A stretch of 64,000 nt of DNA, from NCBI RefSeq assembly GCF_020099395.1, contig NZ_CP083590.1:5828001-5892000 (forward strand). The letters run 5' to 3'. The first letter of the stretch is position 1. The number at the start of each line of letters is the position of its first letter. The notes beneath the pieces were generated by a model, which was not told where the DNA came from, ran no database searches, and saw nothing but the letters and a program-made list of their open reading frames with translations. Below are positions 17,474 to 26,885 of this stretch, piece after piece. Source of the stretch: Streptomyces mobaraensis. GTDB taxonomy: Bacteria; Actinomycetota; Actinomycetes; Streptomycetales; Streptomycetaceae. The translations under genes and the position numbers were made by a program.

Positions 17474-18364
17474 CTACCGGAACGTGTCGCAGGCGGCCAC
17501 GTTCCCCGTCCGGTACCCGGTGGTGAACCACTGCTGCCGCTGTTCCGCCGAGCCGTGCGTCCAGCTCTCCGGAGTGACCCGGCCCTGGAACTTCTCCTGG
17601 ATGCGGTCGTCGCCGACCGCCGCCGCGGCCGAGAGACCGTCCTGGACGTCCGTCTGCGTCAGCGGTTTGAGCAGCGGCTTCCCGGTCGACCGCTCGGGTG
17701 TGGTGGCCGCGTGGTGGGCCCAGACGCCGGCGTAGCAGTCGGCCTGGAGCTCGACCTTGACCGCGTTGCTGCCGGCGCCGGTCCGGCGGTCCTGGGAGCG
17801 GGCGAGCGTGCCGGTGAGGTTCTGGATGTGGTGTCCGTACTCGTGGGCGACGACGTACGCCTCGGCGAACGGCCCGCCGCGGGCGCCGAACTTGCTCGTG
17901 AGCTCCTTGAAGAAGTCCAGGTCCAGGTAGACCTCGTGGTCGCCGGGGCAGTAGAACGGGCCGACGGCGGAGGTCGCGGCCCCGCAGGCGGTGTTCGTGC
18001 GGCCGGTGAACAGCGTGGTCCGCGCCTGGCTGTAGGCGGTGGAGCGGCGGGCGAACTCCTGGCTCCAGAACGACTGGGCGCTGTTGACGACGCCGACGAT
18101 CCGGCAGTCCTCGCGGGCGTTGGCGTCCCGGCCCTTGCGGCAGTCCCGCGCCACCTGGGCGTCCGTGCTCGCGGACGGCGTGGTGCCCGGCTCGCCCGAG
18201 GACAGGCCCAGCTCCTGCGGGCCGATGCCGAAGAACAGGCCGGCGAGCAGGGCGAGCAGCCCCACGACCCCGCCGCCGACGGTCAGCCCGCCGCCGGGGA
18301 TCCGGCTGCCCCGCTCGTCCTGCACCTGCGAGGTGTCGAGATCCGCGTCGTCGTCGAACTGCAT
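17474..18364 (-). CDS. Neutral zinc metallopeptidase, YpfJ family, membrane-anchored
   Basis: 296 residues. An N-terminal cytosolic stretch rich in Asp (FDDDADLD) precedes one transmembrane helix (about 30-52). The extracytoplasmic domain carries the zinc motif HEYGHH with first His at residue 174, and downstream ELQADCYAGVWAHHA supplies the third ligand region. This is the standard YpfJ/neutral zinc metallopeptidase architecture. ATG 18364 is preferred to an in-frame start six codons upstream. Natural substrates of the family are unknown. Confidence 0.9.
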   Translation of the reverse strand: MQFDDDADLDTSQVQDERGSRIPGGGLTVGGGVVGLLALLAGLFFGIGPQELGLSSGEPGTTPSASTDAQVARDCRKGRDANAREDCRIVGVVNSAQSFWSQEFARRSTAYSQARTTLFTGRTNTACGAATSAVGPFYCPGDHEVYLDLDFFKELTSKFGARGGPFAEAYVVAHEYGHHIQNLTGTLARSQDRRTGAGSNAVKVELQADCYAGVWAHHAATTPERSTGKPLLKPLTQTDVQDGLSAAAAVGDDRIQEKFQGRVTPESWTHGSAEQRQQWFTTGYRTGNVAACDTFR

Positions 18365-18436
18365 GCACGACCGCCTCTCCACCCGGGGACCATCACCCCG
18401 AGTATCCGGTAATCACCCGCTATGCACCCTTCTGGG

Positions 18437-18469
18437 GGCCTGTAAGAGCTCCTGGAGGCCTGTAAGAGC
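18437..18469. repeat. Two direct repeats of GGCCTGTAAGAGC, 20-bp period
   Basis: Identical 13-mers at 18437-18449 and 18457-18469, 73 bases upstream of the metallopeptidase ATG. The two-helical-turn spacing is what a dimeric or tandem-binding regulator would use. The rest of 18365-18712 shows nothing convincing. Confidence 0.6.
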
Positions 18470-18699
18470 CCGCCGACCCCCGCAGGAGGGGCTGCCCGGA
18501 GTGTGACGGACGAAACGGCGGGGACCGGGGCGGTGGCGCCGTGGAGACGAGCGGGCGCCCGCTACCGGCGCACAGGCCGCGCGACCAGCGCGACGCGGCG
18601 CTCCACGCGCCCCGGACCGTCCGCTTCCGGCCCCCAGTCGCCCCCGGCCCGCCCCCGCCGCCCACCGCCCGCCCGGGAAACCCGCTTGCCCGCCCCCGT

Positions 18700-18736
18700 T
18701 AGAATCTTCCCCATGGCTTCTCTCCTCGTGCATTAG
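18700..18736 (+). promoter_or_regulatory. Candidate leaderless promoter and 7-codon leader peptide before ABC-F gene
   Basis: A -10-like TAGAAT at 18700-18705 is followed, 8 bases on, by ATG 18713 encoding MASLLVH and stop TAG (18734-18736). There is no ribosome site between, as expected for a leaderless message. The 103 bases to the ABC-F start contain short GC hairpins (for example GCCGC/GCGGC near 18745-18758). Ribosome-mediated attenuation through short leader ORFs is known for antibiotic-resistance ABC-F genes; that this is one is inference. Confidence 0.45.
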
Positions 18737-18839
18737 ACGGCGCAGCCGCCCGCGCGGCAGTGTTCGCCCCCTCCCCGTCCCGCACGGCACCGGGAGGTGT
18801 CCCCCTCGACCGCCGTCCCACCCGCCCAGGAGTAGTCCC

Positions 18840-20438
<1,599 letters not shown>

Positions 20439-20927
20439 TCCGGCCGGCCCTCGCCGGGTCCGGTCCGCGGGCCCGGCCGCCCTCACCCGGGCCTGGCCGC
20501 CTTCCGCCCTCACCCGGGCCCGCCGGTCCGCCCGAGCCGTCCCGGCCGGCGGCCGATCGTCGTCGGCGATCACCGTCGGCGATCACCTTCGATCGGTGCC
20601 GTCCCGATCATTCGGCCGATGCGTGATCCTTCATCTGAGTGAGGGCGGCTCATCCCCCGGTGTGGTGGAACGCTCCGGCGCACGCACCGGAAGCGGCATC
20701 GGGTGCCTTTCGCCCCCGTGCTCCCTGGCCCCGCCCTGACCTGCCGCTTTCTCCCGCCACCCGGACGGGTGTACGGGCCGGGGGAGCCGGAATCGCCTGT
20801 TCCGCCCGGCTTCGGCGGCCCGAATCGCGGAAACCTTCTGTCATCGACCTTGCCGAATGGGTGGCCAGGATCCCGGCAAGGGGTGATCATGAGAGACAAG
20901 AGGCGCATCTCCCATGAGGAGGCACGG
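20439..20927. other. Intergenic region between ABC-F and HTH genes
   Basis: 489 bases without a supported gene. It holds a 13-bp tandem pair CGTCGGCGATCAC (20561-20573, 20574-20586) followed by a related CGATCGG, a possible operator. An in-frame ATG at 20889 with AAGGGG upstream would lengthen the HTH gene by 13 codons. Confidence 0.55.
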
Positions 20928-21149
20928 GTGGCCGAGACTCTGAAGAAGGGCAGCCGGGTGACCGGCGCCGCGCGCGAAAAGCTCGCGGCAGACCTGAAGA
21001 AGAAGTACGACTCCGGTGCGAGCATCAGGGCGCTGGCCGAAGAGACCGGCCGCTCCTACGGCTTTGTCCACCGGATGCTCAGCGAATCCGGCGTGATCCT
21101 GCGGGGTCGCGGCGGTGCGACGCGCGGCAAGAAGGCCGCCTCGGTCTGA
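20928..21149 (+). CDS. Small helix-turn-helix protein
   Basis: 73 residues, a single HTH (KKKYDSGASIRALAEETGRS region, about 22-50) in which an invariant-looking SYGFVHRML recognition helix is followed by a basic tail (RGRGGATRGKK). The protein is widely conserved in streptomycetes. GTG 20928 is favoured for its GAGGAGG five bases upstream; ATG 20889 is also credible. Resolvase/Hin-like HTH spacing suggests DNA binding, but targets are unknown. Transcribed alone. Confidence 0.8.
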   Translation: MAETLKKGSRVTGAAREKLAADLKKKYDSGASIRALAEETGRSYGFVHRMLSESGVILRGRGGATRGKKAASV

Positions 21150-21269
21150 CACCGCGCACCTGTCGGGCATCAAAAGCATGGGCAGTGCCACCCGGTCGGC
21201 CGTTCGACCGGCCGGGTGGTTACTGTGCAGTCACTTACTGCCGACTGCATGCCGATACCGGAGGCTCCC

Positions 21270-22061
21270 ATGACCGCCCCGCAGGCCCTGCTCGACCAGG
21301 ATGGCGTCCGGCTCACCGTGGACGACGCGGTGGCCACCGTCACCCTGACCAATCCCGCCAAGCGCAACGCCCAGTCGCCCGCCCTGTGGCGGGCCCTCAC
21401 CGAGGCCGGGCGGCTGCTGCCGGGCAGTGTGCGGGTCGTGGTGCTCCGGGGCGAGGGCAAGTCCTTCTCCGCAGGCCTCGACCGGCAGGCCTTCACCCCC
21501 GAGGGCTTCGACGGCGAGCCGTCGTTCCTCGACCTGGCACGCGGCACGGACGCCGACCTGGACGCGGAGATCTCCCGCTACCAGGAGGCGTTCACCTGGT
21601 GGCGCCGGAACGACATCGTCTCCATAGCCGCCGTCCAGGGCCACGCCATCGGCGCGGGCTTCCAGCTCGCCCTCGCCTGCGACCTGCGCGTCTGCGCGGA
21701 GGACGCCCAGTTCGCCATGCGCGAGACCAGCTTGGGCCTGGTGCCCGACCTGGCCGGCACCCGGCCGCTCGTCGCGCTGGTCGGCTACGCCCGCGCGCTG
21801 GAGATCTGCGCGACGGGCCGCTTCGTCCACGCCGAGGAGGCCGAGCGCACCGGCCTGGCCAACCTCGTCGTCCCGGCCGCGGAACTCGACGCGGCCGTCG
21901 CCGACCTCGCCGCGGCCCTGCTGGCGGCCCCGCGCGACGCGGTCGTCGAGACGAAGGCGCTGCTGCGGGACGCGGCCGGCCGTACCTACGACGACCAGCG
22001 CACCGCCGAACGCGCCGCCCAGGGGCGGCGGCTGCGGGACCTGGCGGGGCTGGGGGAGTAG
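21270..22061 (+). CDS. Enoyl-CoA hydratase/isomerase (crotonase) family protein
   Basis: 263 residues, crotonase fold. Oxyanion-hole segments are SAGLDRQAF (about 72-80) and the HAIGAGFQLALACD segment (about 127-140). Where rat enoyl-CoA hydratase has Glu144 (GGGCELAM), this protein has Gln (GAGFQLAL); the second catalytic position (RETSLGLVPD) keeps Glu. It may therefore be an isomerase or another crotonase activity rather than a classical hydratase. ATG 21270 with GGAGG upstream; a longer frame is not supported. No beta-oxidation partners flank it. Confidence 0.88.
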   Translation: MTAPQALLDQDGVRLTVDDAVATVTLTNPAKRNAQSPALWRALTEAGRLLPGSVRVVVLRGEGKSFSAGLDRQAFTPEGFDGEPSFLDLARGTDADLDAEISRYQEAFTWWRRNDIVSIAAVQGHAIGAGFQLALACDLRVCAEDAQFAMRETSLGLVPDLAGTRPLVALVGYARALEICATGRFVHAEEAERTGLANLVVPAAELDAAVADLAAALLAAPRDAVVETKALLRDAAGRTYDDQRTAERAAQGRRLRDLAGLGE

Positions 22062-22380
22062 CGCGGAGTGACGGGGGCGGCGGGGAGCAGCGGGGAGTGG
22101 CACCGGCCGTGCGGTGACGGCGAGGGCGGCGGGGCTGGGTACCGGCGTGGCGGGGCCGCCGGCGACGGCGCGCGGCGGCCGGGGCTCGCCGCCGTGCGGC
22201 GGGCGCTCCGCCTCTCGCTTCCCGCCCCTCGTCACTCGCCCCTCGCGTCCCTCGTGTGCCGCCCGTCCGGGCCGCTCCGGCGACGGCCGTCCGTGCGACC
22301 GTTCCGCCGGCCGAGCGCGGCGGTTCCGGTCGCGGCCGGACGTACGCGCGCGGGACGTACGCGCGCGCCGGCCGGCACGG
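22062..22380. other. Intergenic region with a 15-bp tandem duplication
   Basis: 319 bases between the convergent crotonase and membrane-protein genes. No gene is supported. Two perfect 15-bp copies (22338-22352, 22353-22367; GGACGTACGCGCGCG) lie just past the stop of the minus-strand gene. No clear terminator with U-tract was seen. Confidence 0.6.
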
Positions 22381-23223
22381 TCAGCCGCGTATCCGTACGC
22401 CGTACCGCTTTCTCAGGAACCACAGCTCCCACAGGGCCACGGCCGTCACGGAGACCGGGCCGCCGAGGAACGCGGCGACGCGGATTGCCGTCGGCCCGTT
22501 CGGCAGCCCGTCGCCCAGCGAGAGCAGGGCGAGCGCCCACACCAGGACCACCGTGAGCACGGCCGGCAGGGCGGCGTGCACATCGGCGGTGTTGAACGCG
22601 TACCGGGCGGCCGAGCCGGAGGCGAAGGCGAGGAACAGGATCAGCCACAGCGCCAACGGCCCCGCGACCAGCGCCAGCAGGCCGGACGCCGAGCCCAGCG
22701 CCCCGGTGCCGTTGAGGTAGGAGAACCCGACCACGCAGCCGACCAGGGCGAGGACCGCGCCCACGTACCAGCCGACCGCCTTCAGCGGGTACCGCAGCCG
22801 GGACCGCAGCAGTGGGCGGTGGCGCGGTGGGGCGTACCAGATGAAGCAGGCGATGACGACGGGGCCGAGCACGATCAGCACCACCGGGGCCAGGAACAGC
22901 TTGCTCACCCCGTCGTCGACCACCGCCGACCAGCCGCCGTCCACCCCGTAGGCCGAGATCAGCCCGAACGTCGCCAGCGCGCCGAGCAGCGCGCGCACCG
23001 ACTGCACCCGGGTGACCAGCGGATCCTCGACCCGGCCCGGCCCGGGGGCGGCGAAGACGGCCTGTGCCTTGCGGCGGGCGGAACCGAGCACGCCCCCGAT
23101 ACAGCCGCCCCTACGGGACCCGGGACGGGACCGGCGGGTCCGGTGCGGCGGTGGCCACGGCCGGGGCGGCACGTGGGGCGGTGGCCAGGGCGGCCCCGGG
23201 CGGCGTGGACCCGTGTACGTCAT
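22381..23223 (-). CDS. Multi-pass membrane protein with proline-rich N-terminus, unknown function
   Basis: 280 residues. The first 40 are Pro/Arg-rich (PPWPPPHVPPRPWPPPH), likely cytosolic and disordered. About five or six hydrophobic helices follow, spanning 75-265, with a basic loop (RHRPLLRSRLRYPLK) after the second. No known family recognised. It stands apart from the Asp23 cluster by a 36-base gap to a gene on the same strand, so it may be co-transcribed with the 305-residue protein upstream. Confidence 0.7.
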   Translation of the reverse strand: MTYTGPRRPGPPWPPPHVPPRPWPPPHRTRRSRPGSRRGGCIGGVLGSARRKAQAVFAAPGPGRVEDPLVTRVQSVRALLGALATFGLISAYGVDGGWSAVVDDGVSKLFLAPVVLIVLGPVVIACFIWYAPPRHRPLLRSRLRYPLKAVGWYVGAVLALVGCVVGFSYLNGTGALGSASGLLALVAGPLALWLILFLAFASGSAARYAFNTADVHAALPAVLTVVLVWALALLSLGDGLPNGPTAIRVAAFLGGPVSVTAVALWELWFLRKRYGVRIRG

Positions 23224-23259
23224 GAGCTTCGTCCCCCCTCGAAGTCGACGTGCGGGATT

Positions 23260-24177
23260 CTAGGGCGTGCCCGCGCGCCCCGGCCCACCCGGTGAACTCG
23301 GGCGTACCGCCCCCGGATCCACCCTCCGCCGGTGCGCCCGGTGGTCCTCGGCGCCCGCCTCCGTCGGGTCGACGGCGGTGACGACCACGGCGACCGGCGC
23401 CGGGCCCAGCGCACCGCGCACGGCCCGCGCCACGTCGGCCGCCCGGTGCCCGCCGGCGACGGCGATCTGCACCCGGGCGGCGGGGGCGCGGCCCCCGCCG
23501 AGCACGGCGTGTTCGCGGGCCACGCCGGTGACGGCGAGGGCGGCGGCCCTTACGGGGTCGGCGGGTTCGGGGCCGGGGGGCGGGGTGTCTCCCTGCGGTT
23601 CCGGTGTCCGGTCCCCTTCCGGCGGCAGATCGCGAAGGACGTCCGTCACCCTCAGGTCGATCGCCGCCCACTCCAGTCCCAGCCGTTCCTCGGACACCGC
23701 CCACAGCGCGGCGCGCAGCCGGTCGGCCGTCTCGTACAGCGGCTCGTGCGGGACGCCGTGCGCGAACTCGTGGGGGACGGCGCCGGGGACGAGCGCCGTC
23801 GTCAGGTCCGCGGCACAGCGCAGCGGGCCCGGCGGGAGGGCGCCGGGCGGCGCGGGGAACCCGGATGGCGGTACGGCACCGGGCGCGCCTCCGGCCGTCG
23901 TGACACGGAGGGTGCCGAGCCGGACGCCCGCCACTCCGCGCGCCGCCCGGCGCAGCACCCGGGCCACCGCCTCCTCGGTGATCCAGGCGCCGTCGGCCGG
24001 GTCCCCCAGGGGCAGCAGCGCGCCGAGCCCGAGCTGCCGGCGGACGGCGCGGGCGAGCGCGTCGGACCTGTCACGGTCCCGCTCGTCCTGCCCGTCCTGC
24101 CTGTCCCGCTCGTCCCGTTCATCCCGCCGGTCCCAGCCGTCCGGCCGGTCCGGCCCGGTCTGCGTGTCCACGGTCAT
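23260..24177 (-). CDS. Unknown protein divergent from the Asp23/Gls24 operon
   Basis: 305 residues. The N-terminus (9-37) is a low-complexity run of Arg/Asp/Glu made by short tandem repeats (ERDRQDGQDERDRDRSD). A central part contains AVARVLRRAARGVAGVRLG and, later, ALAVTGVAREHAVLGG and RVQIAVAGGHRAADVARAVR, which resemble the beta-alpha-beta pattern of Asp23 proteins (VRVSVELGYPADIGAHCRAV is the matching stretch in the downstream paralogue). A degenerate Asp23-like tandem protein is therefore possible, at low certainty. ATG 24177; it shares the intergenic promoter region with the Asp23 operon. Confidence 0.6.
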   Translation of the reverse strand: MTVDTQTGPDRPDGWDRRDERDERDRQDGQDERDRDRSDALARAVRRQLGLGALLPLGDPADGAWITEEAVARVLRRAARGVAGVRLGTLRVTTAGGAPGAVPPSGFPAPPGALPPGPLRCAADLTTALVPGAVPHEFAHGVPHEPLYETADRLRAALWAVSEERLGLEWAAIDLRVTDVLRDLPPEGDRTPEPQGDTPPPGPEPADPVRAAALAVTGVAREHAVLGGGRAPAARVQIAVAGGHRAADVARAVRGALGPAPVAVVVTAVDPTEAGAEDHRAHRRRVDPGAVRPSSPGGPGRAGTP

Positions 24178-24243
24178 CCCTGTCGTCCCACCGCCGTCGT
24201 CCCGCCGCTGCCATCCGTCCCCGGAGGGCACCAGACTGCCGCA

Positions 24244-24277
24244 TTCCGCGCCGCCCGGCGCGCCGGACGGCGCGGAA
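24244..24277. promoter_or_regulatory. 10-bp inverted repeat in the divergent Asp23 promoter region
   Basis: TTCCGCGCCG (24244-24253) and CGGCGCGGAA (24268-24277), perfect arms with a 14-base spacer, midway between the two divergent starts. A TATGGT -10-like hexamer follows at about 24349. Candidate operator; no regulator gene is adjacent. Confidence 0.5.
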
Positions 24278-24427
24278 GGCCGGGTGGCGACGGGAAGAGC
24301 GCCCGGGATGCCGCACACGCCGCGAAACTCCCCCCAGCAGGGCCTATGGTGGGCAACAGGACCAGTGACGTTGTCCCCTCCCTTTCCCGTCCCCAGGAAC
24401 ACTCCTTCGGAAGCGAGGCGAACGACC

Positions 24428-24868
24428 ATGACCGACACCGCGGAAGGCCGCGAGGGCGGCGCCAAGGAGTACGTGGCCCCCGCCGACCGGGGCCGTACCA
24501 CCATCGCCGACGGCGTCGTCGAGAAGATCGCCGGAATGGCCGCCCGCGACGTGGTCGGCGTGCACGCGATGGGCGGCGGGCTGGCCAGGACGTTCGGCGC
24601 GGTCCGCGACCGGGTCCCCGGCGGCGGCAAGTCCGTCACGCGCGGCGTGAAGGCCGAGGTCGGCGAGGTGCAGACCGCGCTCGACCTGGAGATCGTCGTC
24701 GACTACGGCGTCGCCATCGCCGATGTGGCCCGCGCCGTGCGGGAGAACGTGATCTCCGCGGTCGAGCGCATGACCGGCCTGGAGGTCGTCGAGGTGAACA
24801 TCGCCGTGAGCGATGTGAAGCTGCCGGACGAGGAAGAGGAGGAGCCGGCGGCGCCCAGGATCCAGTGA
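24428..24868 (+). CDS. Asp23/Gls24 family envelope stress protein (first paralogue)
   Basis: 146 residues, single Asp23 domain: RGRTTIADGVVEKIAGMAAR, GVKAEVGEVQTALDLEIVVD, then AVRENVISAVERMTGLEVVE and closing VNIAVSDVKLP. The C-terminus is acidic (DEEEEE). In Firmicutes the equivalent protein coats the inner membrane through the anchor AmaP, which is encoded five genes downstream here. ATG 24428. First gene of a five-gene cluster; expression could be stress-responsive, but no sigma-factor signature was established. Confidence 0.9.
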   Translation: MTDTAEGREGGAKEYVAPADRGRTTIADGVVEKIAGMAARDVVGVHAMGGGLARTFGAVRDRVPGGGKSVTRGVKAEVGEVQTALDLEIVVDYGVAIADVARAVRENVISAVERMTGLEVVEVNIAVSDVKLPDEEEEEPAAPRIQ

Positions 24869-24925
24869 GGCACAGCGGCCGGCCCCCGGGCCGGCCCGCC
24901 CGTCCGACTCGTTGAGGAGCGCACG

Positions 24926-25129
24926 ATGAGCATGGCCGTGGTCGGCTTGATCGTCGGCATGGCGCTGGGATTCGCCGGATACTTCGGCGGTTTCGGCGCC
25001 TTCCTGCTGGTGGCGGCGCTGGGCGCCGTCGGGTTCGTCGTGGGCAGGTTCCTGGAGGGAGACCTGGAGCCCGGCGACTTCTTCCGGCCGCGCGCCCGCG
25101 ACCGCGAACACGACGGCCGGCGGAGGTAG
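24926..25129 (+). CDS. Small DUF2273-like membrane protein of the Asp23 module
   Basis: 67 residues: two adjacent glycine-rich hydrophobic helices (about 3-44) and a basic tail (RPRARDREHDGRRR). Small proteins of this design (DUF2273-like) accompany Asp23 operons in many Gram-positives. GAGGAGCG ribosome site before ATG 24926; ends 3 bases before the next gene. Role inferred from context. Confidence 0.75.
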   Translation: MSMAVVGLIVGMALGFAGYFGGFGAFLLVAALGAVGFVVGRFLEGDLEPGDFFRPRARDREHDGRRR

Positions 25130-25132
25130 GCG

Positions 25133-25525
25133 GTGCCGGGAGGGCGGGCCGTGGAACCGGCCGCACGCGGGGCGACCCGGATCGCCGACCGCGTCGTCGC
25201 GAAGATCGCCTCACAGGCCGCGCGGGAGGCGCTCGACGAGGAGCCGGGCGGGCCCGGCGGAGGTACGGGAGCGGGCGGGGGCGCGGACGGCCGGCGCACG
25301 CCCCCGCTCGCCTCCGTGACCGTCCACGAGGAGACGGCACGGGTCCGCGTCTCGGTCGAGCTCGGGTATCCGGCGGACATCGGGGCGCACTGCCGCGCGG
25401 TGCGGCGGCGGATCGCCGAGCGGGTACGGGCGCTGGCGGGCATGGAGGTGCCGGAGGTCGTGATCACGGTGGAGCGGCTGCATTCGCCGCACATGGAGCG
25501 CGGCACGGTGGAGCGGGTCCGATGA
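25133..25525 (+). CDS. Asp23/Gls24 family protein (second paralogue)
   Basis: 130 residues. Keeps the family pattern RIADRVVAKIASQAAREAL at the start and VSVELGYPADIGAHCRAVRR, ALAGMEVPEVVITVERL at the end, with a Gly-rich insert between (GGPGGGTGAGGGADG). GTG start 25133, GGGAGG upstream missing but the preceding stop is 3 bases away, suggesting coupling. The stop overlaps the next gene (ATGA at 25522). The two Asp23 paralogues share only the core and may form mixed assemblies. Confidence 0.85.
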   Translation: MPGGRAVEPAARGATRIADRVVAKIASQAAREALDEEPGGPGGGTGAGGGADGRRTPPLASVTVHEETARVRVSVELGYPADIGAHCRAVRRRIAERVRALAGMEVPEVVITVERLHSPHMERGTVERVR

Positions 25526-26145
25526 GCGACCCCACGCCGCCTTCCGCACCGGACCCGGCGGAACCGCCCGAGCCCCCCGAGGGGACGGAGCGGCTGGACG
25601 TCGGGCGCGCCGGCCGCTTCTGGTCCGCCCGCCGGCTGCCCGCCGCCCTGGTCGCCCTCGCCGTCCTGGGCCTGGCCGGGCTCTTCCTCTACGACGTGGC
25701 CGCCGTCCGCGCGGGCCACCCGGCGATGGGCTGGCGCCGCCGGCTCGCCCGCGAACTCGCCCACCGGCCGCTCGACGACGGCTGGATCGTGACCGGCGCC
25801 GTGCTCGCCGTGCTGGCCGGGATCTGGCTGCTCGTCCTGGCGGTCACGCCCGGGCGGCGGGCGGTGCTGCCGATGCGCCGCGAGACCCCCGACCTCCGCG
25901 CCGGGCTCGACCGCAGGGCGGCGGCGCTGGTGCTCAGGGACCGGGTGATGGAGGTGCCGGGCGTGCAGTCCGTCCGCGTCGAGGTCGGCCGGATCGCCGT
26001 CCGGGCCCGCGCCCAGGCGCACTTCCGGGACCTGGACGAGGTCCGTACCGACGTGGACGGCGTACTGGCCGACGGGCTGCGGGAGTTGGGCCTCGCCCGG
26101 CGTCCCGTCCTCTCGGTCCGGGTACGGCGTCCGGCGAGGCGGTGA
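25522..26145 (+). CDS. DUF6286-type membrane protein of the Asp23 module
   Basis: 207 residues with an acidic/Pro-rich N-terminus, two transmembrane helices (about 40-62 and 92-112) and a soluble C-terminal domain (LVLRDRVMEVPGVQSVRVEV...) that has the beta-alpha-beta look of an Asp23-like or dodecin-like fold. Proteins of this kind accompany actinomycete Asp23 clusters; the DUF assignment is from memory and would need a profile search. Start ATG overlaps the previous stop by four bases. Confidence 0.72.
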   Translation: MSDPTPPSAPDPAEPPEPPEGTERLDVGRAGRFWSARRLPAALVALAVLGLAGLFLYDVAAVRAGHPAMGWRRRLARELAHRPLDDGWIVTGAVLAVLAGIWLLVLAVTPGRRAVLPMRRETPDLRAGLDRRAAALVLRDRVMEVPGVQSVRVEVGRIAVRARAQAHFRDLDEVRTDVDGVLADGLRELGLARRPVLSVRVRRPARR

Positions 26146-26152
26146 GCGTACG

Positions 26153-26749
26153 GTGCTGAGAACCGTCAACCGGGTGCTGCTGGGCCTGACCGGGATCCTG
26201 CTCGTGGCCCTCGGCGCCGCCGTGCTCGTCGGCGCCCTGGACCTGCCCGTGCACTGGGACTTCTCGCTGCCGTCCGCCTGGCCCTTCACCGGCCCGGACG
26301 ACGTGCTGCTCACCGACGCCGACCGGCGCCGGTGGCGTGGGCGCGACGGGTGGTGGGCCCTGGTGCTCGGCGCCCTCGCCGTCCTGGTGCTGCTGGCCCT
26401 GTGGTGGCTGCTCACCCAGCTGCGCCGGCGCCGGCTGCGCGAGATCGTCGTCGACTGCGGCGACGGCGAGGTGGCCCGGCTGCGCGGCCGGGCGCTGGAG
26501 GAGGCGCTGACGGCGGAGGCGGGCGCGCTCGACGGCGTCGACCACGCCCACGTCGTCCTCACCCGCCGCCACGGCAGGCCGGAGGCGCGGATCACCCTCA
26601 CCCTGGCCCCCCACGCGGCCCCGGCGACGGCCCTGCGCCGCCTGGACACGGAGGCCCTGCACCACGCCCGCACGTCCACGGGCCTGCCCCGGCTGCGCGC
26701 GAAGGTCCGCCTGCGCGCGGTACGGCACCGGGCGGAACGGGTGGGCTGA
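26153..26749 (+). CDS. amaP: Alkaline shock response membrane anchor protein AmaP
   Basis: 198 residues: an N-terminal helix (about 6-29), an extracytoplasmic loop with LPVHWDFSLPSAWPF, a second helix (about 62-88), then a basic stretch (LRRRRLREIVVD) and a soluble domain. This two-helix hairpin plus cytosolic domain is the AmaP architecture that tethers Asp23 to the membrane. GTG 26153, seven bases after the preceding stop. Last gene of the module; no terminator was obvious downstream. Confidence 0.8.
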   Translation: MLRTVNRVLLGLTGILLVALGAAVLVGALDLPVHWDFSLPSAWPFTGPDDVLLTDADRRRWRGRDGWWALVLGALAVLVLLALWWLLTQLRRRRLREIVVDCGDGEVARLRGRALEEALTAEAGALDGVDHAHVVLTRRHGRPEARITLTLAPHAAPATALRRLDTEALHHARTSTGLPRLRAKVRLRAVRHRAERVG

Positions 26750-26885
26750 CGCCCGGGGGCACCTGCGAGGGTCGCCTGCCTGCTGCCGTCGCCCTGCCGG
26801 CTTGGGAGGGCCGGGGGTCGGCGGTGGTAGGGGGTTTCGTGTCGGTTCCCAGCCGGAGCTCGACCGTGCCGTGCCCGCCGGCGGG

